Source: Fidelibacterota bacterium
GTDB taxonomy: Bacteria > Fidelibacterota > Marinisomatia > SCGC-AAA003-L08 > D37C17
Reading direction: 5' to 3'
DNA length: 6,897 nt
NCBI GenBank assembly: GCA_002707765.1
Contig: PANV01000025.1
Location: 5,536 to 12,432, forward strand
Position 1 is the first letter of the stretch. Every line of letters starts with the position of its first letter. Positions 1 to 5,890 of the stretch are shown piece by piece. Made by a program: the position numbers and the translations under genes. Below the pieces are notes generated by a model, which made no database searches, was not told the DNA's origin, and worked only from the letters and a program-made list of their open reading frames with translations.

Positions 1-1
1 C

Positions 2-94
2 TTTAGCGGCGCTTATTGGTCAAATGGATTTCATGAAGACGGTGTAAAGAGCGCGATTGATGTTTGCAAAAAACTTGGTGTTGAATTTGAGTAA
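2..94 (+). CDS. FAD-dependent amine-oxidase-like protein, C-terminal end only
   Basis: This is the last 30 codons of a gene entering from the left edge, ending in TAA at 92-94. The frame reads FSGAYWSNGFHEDGVKSAID and then a short Lys-rich end. The pattern G-A-Y-W-x-x-G-F-H-E-D-G-V-x-S-A is the C-terminal signature I associate with the predicted NAD/FAD-binding amine-oxidase-like family (COG2907 type), where it forms part of the FAD pocket. The adjoining DUF1365 and CFA-like genes are the family's usual partners, which supports the call. The full protein would be a soluble or membrane-associated flavoprotein of unproven reaction, probably acting on modified acyl chains. Its stop lies inside the next gene, so the two are likely translationally coupled. 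The fragment is short, so the family call leans on one motif plus context. Confidence 0.8.
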   Translation, partial: FSGAYWSNGFHEDGVKSAIDVCKKLGVEFE

Positions 95-848
95 TAAAAA
101 CTACATATATTATGGAACAGTAAGACACAGCAGGTTTACTCCATTTAAAAGAATGTTTGCCTATAAAACATTTATGACATTTTTTGATATTAATACCATA
201 GAGAAATCTTTTAAAAGCTCATTTCTATTTGGTATTAATAAAAGAGCCCTTGTTTCATATTTTAGAAAAGATTACCACGGTGATCAAAATCTTTCGCTTG
301 ATGAGGCTGTTAGAAAAACAATTAAAACAAAAACAAAATATAATCCTAAAGGACCAATAAGAATTTTAACCCACTTAAGATATTTTGGATACTGCTTTAA
401 CCCTGTGAGTTTTTTCTATTGCTATAATGAGGAAGATACTAAAGTTGAAATGATTATGGCAGAGGTTACCAATACGCCATGGAATGAGCGACACTGTTAC
501 TTTATAGATAACAAAAAAAATAATAAATTTAAGCAGGATTTAAAAAAACAATTTCACGTTAGTCCATTTTGGGATATGGACCATGATTATGAATGGTATT
601 TTAATGAGCCAAATAAAAATTTAAATGTTAATATGATTAACTTTAAAGATGGTAATAAAATTTTTAATGCGACACTTGATTTAAAAAAGAAAGCTAAACT
701 TAACTATAAAAACTTAATGCTATATACACTAAGATTTCCTTTCTTAACTTTAATGGTGTTTTTAAGGATACATTTTCAAGCGTTAATACTCTTGATTCGT
801 GGTGCTACTTTTTATAGCCATCCAAAATACAAAGAGGTAAAAAATTAA
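60..848 (+). CDS. DUF1365 family protein
   Basis: The protein is about 262 residues and matches the DUF1365 family (PF07103) over its whole length. Visible landmarks are the N-terminal YYGTVRHSRFTPF block (about residues 18-29), the core LRYFGYCFNPVSFFYCY (106-122), AEVTNTPWNERHCY (about 134-147) and FHVSPFWDMD (165-174). A hydrophobic stretch at about 220-247 may associate with the membrane. The biochemical function is not established to my knowledge. The family is recurrently found between an amine-oxidase-like flavoprotein and a CFA-like methyltransferase, exactly as here, so a role in acyl-chain modification is inferred. The start is uncertain. ATG at 60 overlaps the upstream gene by 35 bases; TTG at 57 adds one residue; TTG at 87 would start nearer the conserved block with only an 8-base overlap. 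None has a strong ribosome binding site. The TAA stop at 846-848 directly abuts the next ATG. Confidence 0.9.
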   Translation: MFAKNLVLNLSNKNYIYYGTVRHSRFTPFKRMFAYKTFMTFFDINTIEKSFKSSFLFGINKRALVSYFRKDYHGDQNLSLDEAVRKTIKTKTKYNPKGPIRILTHLRYFGYCFNPVSFFYCYNEEDTKVEMIMAEVTNTPWNERHCYFIDNKKNNKFKQDLKKQFHVSPFWDMDHDYEWYFNEPNKNLNVNMINFKDGNKIFNATLDLKKKAKLNYKNLMLYTLRFPFLTLMVFLRIHFQALILLIRGATFYSHPKYKEVKN

Positions 849-2099
849 ATGAAGTTAGACAACGTTAAAGACATATCAAATAAAATATCGAAAAAAAATA
901 AAATATCTTTCTTAAATAATTTTTTTAAAAAAAATGTACTAAAAAACTTCAATCTGATCAAGATTGGTTTTATTGATATTACAGATGGATCTGATATTTT
1001 TGAAGTCGGTAATAAAAATGACGCTTTAAAATGTTCTATTACAATAGAAAGCTCAGAGTTCTACTCATTCATTGGATCAGGTGGCATTTTAGGAGCTACT
1101 GAAGCATATGCTGCAGGATTATGGAAGTGTTCTGACCTTGTTGCTCTTACTCAAATAATGGTAAGAAATAAAAAGCTCATGGCAAACTTAGATTCAGGAT
1201 TAGCAAAACTATTTGTACCTATCAATAAATTTATTCATTACAGAAAAAGAAATACTGTTCTTGGAAGTAAGAAAAATATTCTTGCTCACTATGATCTTGG
1301 AAATGATTTTTATAGACTTTGGCTTGACAATACTATGACATATTCCTGCGCATATTTTGACGATGAAAACACACCACTTGAAGATGCATCTAGAAAAAAG
1401 CTTGATATGATTTGTAAAAAATTAAATCTTGGTAAAAATGACTCAGTTTTAGAGATAGGAACTGGATGGGGGAGTTTTTCAATTCACGCAGCCCAAAACT
1501 ATGGATGTGATATTACAACAACAACGATTTCAGATGAACAGTTTGAATTTGCAGTTAATAGAATAAAAAAATTAGGCTTATCCGATAAAATTACGGTTGT
1601 ACAGAAAGATTACAGGTTACTCGATGGCAAGTATGATAAAATCGCCTCTATTGAAATGATTGAGGCAGTAGGTCATAAAAACGTACCAACTTACTTTGAA
1701 AAAGTATCCAATCTTCTAAAAGATGGTGGACTGTTTGCTATGCAAGGCATCACATACAATGATCAAAATTTTGACACTTATAAAAACTCTGTAGATTTTA
1801 TTAATAAATATATATTTCCCGGATCTTGCCTGATTTCAATTTCTCAAATTTCAGATATTGTTAAAAACAAAACCAAGTTCGACTTTATAGATCTTGAAGA
1901 TATTACGCTCCATTATGCTAAAACTCTAAACATTTGGAGAAAAAACTTTCTTGGCAAAACAAAAGAAATCAAAGAAATGGGGTTTAGCGAAACTTTTATT
2001 AGACTCTGGGAATTTTATTTAACATATTGTGAAGCAGGTTTTTTAGAGAAGAATATAGGAGATTATCAGTTTGTTTTCTCAAAACAGAAAAACTATTAA
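849..2099 (+). CDS. CFA-synthase-like SAM methyltransferase 1 (UfaA1-like)
   Basis: This 416-residue protein belongs to the mycolic acid cyclopropane synthetase/CFA synthase family (PF02353). It would transfer a methyl group from SAM to the double bond of an unsaturated phospholipid acyl chain at the inner membrane face. The N-terminal 130 residues form the variable lipid-binding part. HYDLGNDFYRLWLD (147-160) and TYSCAYFDD (164-172) open the catalytic domain, VLEIGTGWGSF (200-210) is the SAM-binding loop, and SIEMIEAVGHKN (267-278) and INKYIFP (318-324) follow. Against the E. coli enzyme as I recall it, the bicarbonate ligands map to C167, E272, I301 and Y356, but the usual His266 is Gln299. 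Order and sequence style (EAVGHKN) match the methyltransferase found after amine oxidase and DUF1365 genes, the block that holds ufaA1 in mycobacteria. It may therefore make a methylene- or methyl-branched chain rather than a cyclopropane. The ATG directly follows the DUF1365 stop, with AAAGAGGT at 831-838 as a loosely spaced ribosome binding site. Confidence 0.9.
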   Translation: MKLDNVKDISNKISKKNKISFLNNFFKKNVLKNFNLIKIGFIDITDGSDIFEVGNKNDALKCSITIESSEFYSFIGSGGILGATEAYAAGLWKCSDLVALTQIMVRNKKLMANLDSGLAKLFVPINKFIHYRKRNTVLGSKKNILAHYDLGNDFYRLWLDNTMTYSCAYFDDENTPLEDASRKKLDMICKKLNLGKNDSVLEIGTGWGSFSIHAAQNYGCDITTTTISDEQFEFAVNRIKKLGLSDKITVVQKDYRLLDGKYDKIASIEMIEAVGHKNVPTYFEKVSNLLKDGGLFAMQGITYNDQNFDTYKNSVDFINKYIFPGSCLISISQISDIVKNKTKFDFIDLEDITLHYAKTLNIWRKNFLGKTKEIKEMGFSETFIRLWEFYLTYCEAGFLEKNIGDYQFVFSKQKNY

Positions 2100-2103
2100 A
2101 CTT

Positions 2104-2109
2104 AAGGAG
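2104..2109 (+). promoter_or_regulatory. Shine-Dalgarno AAGGAG for the MAPEG gene
   Basis: AAGGAG sits five bases before the ATG at 2115. It is the best ribosome binding site in the window and fixes that start. Most other genes here have weak sites or none, so the MAPEG protein may be translated more strongly than its neighbours. Confidence 0.75.
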
Positions 2110-2114
2110 ATACT

Positions 2115-2534
2115 ATGAATTTTATTTTGCCCATGGCCATAATGGCACTTGTTATAATTTTTTTAACGTTAAGACTCATGTTTTTAGCTGGCAAATTTAT
2201 ATATGCAAAGGATATATCAATTGATCAATTTCAGCTCTATGACGGAGAATTTCCTGATAAACTAAAATCCGCAAGATATCAGTTTCAAAATATGTTTGAG
2301 ATACCTTTACTGTTTTTCCCACTGTGTATTTCTCACATGATACTAAATAACTCTACAACATTAGACCATATTTTTGTTTGGGGTTTTGTTATTTTTAGAA
2401 TTTTACATATGTTTTTTAGATTACAAAATCAAAGAGGATTAAATATAAGACCTAGAACATTTTTTTTTCTAATCAGTCTTCTATTACTTGGAGCTGGATG
2501 GATTAATCTACTATTGAATTCCTTTTGTATCTAA
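2115..2534 (+). CDS. MAPEG-like integral membrane protein
   Basis: This is a 139-residue, strongly hydrophobic protein with four likely membrane helices at about 3-25, 60-78, 84-101 and 113-134. The size and layout fit the MAPEG family (PF01124; membrane-associated proteins in eicosanoid and glutathione metabolism). The block YQFQNMFEIPLLFFPL (55-70) corresponds to the family's R-x-x-N-x-x-E-x-x-P pattern, and FRILHMFFRLQNQRG (94-108) to its later Arg/His-rich helix. Characterised MAPEG members act in the membrane as trimers, and several are glutathione S-transferases or peroxidases acting on lipophilic electrophiles and lipid hydroperoxides. Many bacterial members have no known substrate. 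Its place between two acyl-chain methyltransferases suggests it handles a reactive or oxidised lipid from the same pathway, but that is inference. The gap to the previous gene is 15 bases. Confidence 0.82.
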   Translation: MNFILPMAIMALVIIFLTLRLMFLAGKFIYAKDISIDQFQLYDGEFPDKLKSARYQFQNMFEIPLLFFPLCISHMILNNSTTLDHIFVWGFVIFRILHMFFRLQNQRGLNIRPRTFFFLISLLLLGAGWINLLLNSFCI

Positions 2535-2553
2535 TAATTATTAAATTATATAT

Positions 2554-3585
2554 ATGTTAAACTACTTAATTAAGCTAGCTGAAAATGGAACACTACCTGA
2601 TATTTTAATCAAGAGGGGTATTAAGAATCTTTGTAATGATCGTCTCAAATGGGCAAAGTCTTTAGGGCCTGATAAACTTCATGAACATAATCAAAAATGG
2701 ATTGAGGAACTTAAAAAAAGTCCTATTGCTTTAGTTCCTGAGAAAGCAAACGAACAGCATTATGAATTACCGCCTTCATTTTTTGATATTGTACTTGGAA
2801 GCAATTTAAAGTATAGCTCTGGGTTCTGGCCAACAGACCAAACAACTTTTGATCAATCAGAGGTAGAAATGCTCGAATTATCATGCAAAAGGGCAGAACT
2901 TGAAGATAAACAAGACATTCTTGAACTTGGTTGTGGATGGGGCTCATTAACCTGCTTTATGGCACAAAAATTTCCAAATTCAAACATTACAGCTGTGAGC
3001 AACTCTAAAGACCAAAAAAAACACATAGAGGCGAGATGTAAAAAACTTAAACTTACTAATATTGAGGTTATTACGTGTGATATGAATGACTTTGATATTG
3101 ATAAGAAATTTGATAGAGTAGTATCTATTGAAATGTTTGAACATATGAGGAACTACGGAACATTATTAAACAATATATCAAAATTTTTGAATGATGGAGG
3201 AAAACTATTTGTTCATATTTTTACCCATCATACACTCATGTACCCATATGTCGATAATGGCCCTGGAGATTGGATGGCTAGAGAATTTTTTAGTGGAGGA
3301 CAAATGCCTTCTCACAATTTATTATTAAATTTTCAGGAAGATTTAAAAATTGAAAAGACATGGAAAATAAATGGAACCCATTATTCAAAGACTTCATATG
3401 CTTGGCTAGATAAAATGGATAATAATAAAAAAGAAATAATAGAAATTTTTAATGATACATACGGTAATGATAATTCTAAAATGTGGTTTCAAAGATGGAG
3501 AATATTTTTTCTTTCATGTGCGGTGATGTTTGGAATGGAAAATGGAACAGAGTGGGGAGTTTCTCACTACAGATTTAGGAAGTAA
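2554..3585 (+). CDS. CFA-like SAM methyltransferase 2 (coclaurine N-methyltransferase-like)
   Basis: This 343-residue protein is a class I SAM methyltransferase of the CFA synthase superfamily, but not a close copy of the upstream one. ANEQHYELPPSFF (65-77), GSNLKYSSGFWP (82-93), ILELGCGWGSL (122-132), SIEMFEHMRNYG (191-202), KLFVHIFTHH (217-226) and the C-terminal NGTEWGVSHYRF (330-341) give it the look of plant coclaurine N-methyltransferases and their bacterial relatives. Those keep the CFA fold but include amine methylators, so the substrate could be a lipid carbon or a nitrogen. Mapped on E. coli CFA synthase, E196, H221 and Y277 are kept, while the ligand cysteine (Cys139) is Ser89. The Gln seen in the first enzyme is His here. 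Context with a desaturase and lipid genes favours an acyl-chain substrate. No Shine-Dalgarno precedes the ATG; the 19-base gap is entirely A and T. The next gene starts one base after its TAA. Confidence 0.85.
   Translation: MLNYLIKLAENGTLPDILIKRGIKNLCNDRLKWAKSLGPDKLHEHNQKWIEELKKSPIALVPEKANEQHYELPPSFFDIVLGSNLKYSSGFWPTDQTTFDQSEVEMLELSCKRAELEDKQDILELGCGWGSLTCFMAQKFPNSNITAVSNSKDQKKHIEARCKKLKLTNIEVITCDMNDFDIDKKFDRVVSIEMFEHMRNYGTLLNNISKFLNDGGKLFVHIFTHHTLMYPYVDNGPGDWMAREFFSGGQMPSHNLLLNFQEDLKIEKTWKINGTHYSKTSYAWLDKMDNNKKEIIEIFNDTYGNDNSKMWFQRWRIFFLSCAVMFGMENGTEWGVSHYRFRK
3577..3580 (+). promoter_or_regulatory. Shine-Dalgarno AGGA setting the desaturase start
   Basis: AGGA lies within the last codons of the preceding methyltransferase gene, six bases before the ATG at 3587. 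Its spacing supports that ATG over the in-frame TTG at 3530, which has no comparable site and would add 19 polar residues before the first membrane helix. Confidence 0.6.
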
Positions 3586-3586
3586 T

Positions 3587-4312
3587 ATGCTCACAATTTT
3601 TTTAATATTTATAGCTCATTGGTATTTATCGCTCTTTGTACAAACCTTTTTCTTACATAGATATGCATCTCATCAAATGTTCACAACATCTAAATTTATG
3701 GAAAAAGTTTTTTTCGTTGTTACACTGCTAGCACAGGGCTCTTCTTTTTTAAGACCTTCTGCATACGCTTTGATGCACAGAGATCATCACAAGTTTAGCG
3801 ATACAGAAAAAGATCCACATTCTCCGGTAGCTTTTAAAAATATTTTTTCCTTCATGTGGAAAACTGCTAATGAATATAGATATTTTACTGACCTTGCTCT
3901 TGAAAGAAAGGATGATAAATCATTACCTAGATGGACAGCATTTGAAAATATTGCTGATACGTATCCATGCAGAATTGCATTTATAGTGTTATATATACTT
4001 ATTTATGTAAAATTTGCTCCCTCTTATTGGTACTTTGCACTCATTCCAGTTCATATTCTTATGGGTCCTGTTCATGGATTTATTGTTAATTGGTTTGGTC
4101 ACAAACATGGCTACAGAAATTTTGATAAACTTCACGATAAATCAAAAAATACATTATTTATTGATTTCTTAATGCTTGGTGAGTTATACCAAAACAATCA
4201 CCATCGATTTCCTACTAAAAACAACTTTGCCTACAAATGGTACGAAATAGATTTTGGTTACTGGATTGTAAAGTTTTTTAGTAAGCTTGGCATTATAACT
4301 TTAATCAAGTAA
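3587..4312 (+). CDS. Membrane fatty-acid desaturase (acyl-CoA/acyl-lipid type)
   Basis: This 241-residue integral membrane protein belongs to the histidine-box desaturase family (PF00487). It would introduce a double bond into a fatty acyl chain using O2 and two electrons at a di-iron centre. The iron ligands are visible as HRYASH (24-29), HRDHH (64-68) and NNHH (203-206), with GHKHG (171-175) as an extra His pair typical of delta-9-type enzymes. Hydrophobic segments lie at about 1-22, 41-57, 130-146 and 148-168. It is shorter than many acyl-CoA desaturases and has no fused cytochrome b5, so it needs a separate electron donor, and no ferredoxin or reductase gene is seen here. The regiospecificity cannot be read from sequence. 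The ATG at 3587 is chosen because the protein then opens directly with the first helix and has AGGA upstream. It could supply the unsaturated substrate for the methyltransferases or desaturate their methylated product. Confidence 0.9.
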   Translation: MLTIFLIFIAHWYLSLFVQTFFLHRYASHQMFTTSKFMEKVFFVVTLLAQGSSFLRPSAYALMHRDHHKFSDTEKDPHSPVAFKNIFSFMWKTANEYRYFTDLALERKDDKSLPRWTAFENIADTYPCRIAFIVLYILIYVKFAPSYWYFALIPVHILMGPVHGFIVNWFGHKHGYRNFDKLHDKSKNTLFIDFLMLGELYQNNHHRFPTKNNFAYKWYEIDFGYWIVKFFSKLGIITLIK

Positions 4313-4315
4313 TAC

Positions 4316-5890
4316 ATGGACATAAAAAAATACAGAAAAGATAAGCTTTCAAGCTCCTATGATGTTATAATTATTGGCTCTGGGATATCAGGTATGTGCA
4401 GTGCTGCGCTCCTTTCTATGGAAGGTAAAAAAGTTTTAATGTTAGAGAAACACTTTAAGGTGGGTGGATACACGCATACTTTCAGAAGACAAAAATATGA
4501 ATGGGATGTTGGTATTCACTACATTGGAGGAGTCCATAATAAAAAAGCATTCACACGCAGATTATTTGATAAAATCTCAGATAACAATTTAAAATGGAAC
4601 AAGACAGATAAAAACTATGATAGAATAGTTTTCCCAGACAAATCTTATGATTTTGTTGCTCCTAAAAGCAAATTTATCGAAAATCTTAAGGATTACTTTC
4701 CAGATGAGTCAGCTAATATTGATAAATATATGAATGTAATTTGCAGTATCAATAAATCAATGATTAAGTATTTTGCTGCAAAAGGACTTTCAGGATTTAA
4801 AGAAATACTTTTTAGTAATTTTTTATCCAAAGAATTTTTAAAATTTTCAAATAAAACAACCTACCAAGCTCTTAGAGAAATCACTTCTAATGAAAAGCTT
4901 ATAGGTGTTTTGACTGGTCAATGGGGTGACTACGGACTGCCTCCGAAGCAAAGCAGTTTTGCAATTCATTGCGCAATCGCTACTCATTATCTTGATGGTG
5001 CGAATTATCCAATTGGTGGTTCAAGGATGATACCAGAATCAATAACGCCTGTTATAATCAAAAATGGTGGAGATATTTGCATAAGCACTGGAGTTGATTA
5101 CATTAAAACTAAAAATGGAAAATCTACTGGAGTTGTTCTTGATAACGGAGACACAATAGATTCAGAGTATGTTATTAGCAGTGCGGGTATACAAAATACT
5201 TTAAATAAATTTTTGAGACACGAGGATTCACTTAGCTCATATAGAAAAAAATTAGAATTAGTAGAACCATCATATGGTCACGCTTGTTTGTATGTAGGTT
5301 TTGATAAATCAGCAAAAGATTTAGGTATCACAAATACGAATCTATGGATTTATCCATCCTATGACCACGATTTAAATACTGAAAAATATATGAACGACGA
5401 AAGCAATGATTTTCCTCTTGCCTACTTATCTTTTGCATCGTCAAAAGACCCTGATTGGGAAAAAAACTATCCTGGAACTGCAACGATGGAAGTCATTGTT
5501 CCAACAAATTTCAAAAACTATGCTAAGTGGGAAGATGAAAAATGGAAAAAAAGAGGCAGTGAGTACGAAGATTTTAAGTCACAATATTCAGATAGGATAA
5601 TAGCTACTATCTATAAACATTGTCCTAATCTAAAAAATAAAATTTCATATTCAGAATTATCATCGCCATTATCTACTCGTGATATGGCGCATTATGAATT
5701 TGGAGAGCTGTATGGTGTGAATCATACACCATCCAGATTTAAACAAAAATGGTTAAAACCTAAAACCCCAATTAAAAATTTATATTTAACAGGCCAAGAT
5801 ATAACAACAGTTGGATTACCGAGTGCTTTGATGTCAGGAATGTTGACATCTTCAGCGCTCTTAAATAAAAATCTATTTACTAAATTATAA
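4316..5890 (+). CDS. FAD-dependent oxidoreductase, retinol saturase/phytoene desaturase superfamily
   Basis: This 524-residue flavoprotein belongs to the CrtI/CrtISO/RetSat superfamily (COG1233). The N-terminal dinucleotide fold reads YDVIIIGSGISG (15-26), with acidic E44 at the end of beta strand 2 and GGYTHTF at 50-56. YEWDVGIHYIGG (61-72) is the RetSat-like signature. THYLDGANYPIGGSRMIPE (223-241) and VISSAG (286-291) are mid-domain landmarks. NLYLTGQDITTVGLPSALMSG (488-508) is the C-terminal FAD-binding block. Members saturate, desaturate or isomerise C=C bonds in retinoids and carotenoids. No carotenoid gene is present here, and the neighbours all act on acyl chains, so a methylated or polyunsaturated fatty acyl chain is the likelier substrate (inference). 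There is no clear signal peptide. The ATG follows the desaturase stop by three bases, and the stop at 5888-5890 abuts the next start. A true retinol or carotenoid role remains possible if the organism has rhodopsin. Confidence 0.87.
   Translation: MDIKKYRKDKLSSSYDVIIIGSGISGMCSAALLSMEGKKVLMLEKHFKVGGYTHTFRRQKYEWDVGIHYIGGVHNKKAFTRRLFDKISDNNLKWNKTDKNYDRIVFPDKSYDFVAPKSKFIENLKDYFPDESANIDKYMNVICSINKSMIKYFAAKGLSGFKEILFSNFLSKEFLKFSNKTTYQALREITSNEKLIGVLTGQWGDYGLPPKQSSFAIHCAIATHYLDGANYPIGGSRMIPESITPVIIKNGGDICISTGVDYIKTKNGKSTGVVLDNGDTIDSEYVISSAGIQNTLNKFLRHEDSLSSYRKKLELVEPSYGHACLYVGFDKSAKDLGITNTNLWIYPSYDHDLNTEKYMNDESNDFPLAYLSFASSKDPDWEKNYPGTATMEVIVPTNFKNYAKWEDEKWKKRGSEYEDFKSQYSDRIIATIYKHCPNLKNKISYSELSSPLSTRDMAHYEFGELYGVNHTPSRFKQKWLKPKTPIKNLYLTGQDITTVGLPSALMSGMLTSSALLNKNLFTKL

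Noticed and set aside
2460..2468. Run of nine T bases in the MAPEG gene, considered as a frameshift or terminator
   Set aside because: The frame continues intact through the fourth membrane helix to a sensible stop, and no GC-rich stem precedes the run.
2535..2553. All-A/T spacer before the second methyltransferase, considered as a promoter -10 region
   Set aside because: The base composition makes TATA-like strings common, and no matching -35 element was seen at proper spacing.
2723..2947. Open minus-strand frame of 74 codons
   Set aside because: It lies wholly inside the second methyltransferase gene, has no recognisable motif and no ribosome binding site; it is a shadow of the real frame.
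3530..3586. Upstream TTG start for the desaturase, overlapping the previous gene by 56 bases
   Set aside because: The added 19 residues are polar and unlike a desaturase N-terminus, and the ATG at 3587 has AGGA at good spacing.
5406..5600. Open plus-strand frame of 64 codons inside the RetSat-like gene
   Set aside because: The translation has no recognisable domain and it overlaps a well-supported flavoprotein frame.
5712..5732. Inverted repeat ATGGTGT / ACACCAT with a 7-base loop, a possible stem-loop
   Set aside because: It is inside coding sequence for a YGVNHTPSRF block that looks conserved in the flavoprotein family, with no T run after it; most likely chance from codon use.
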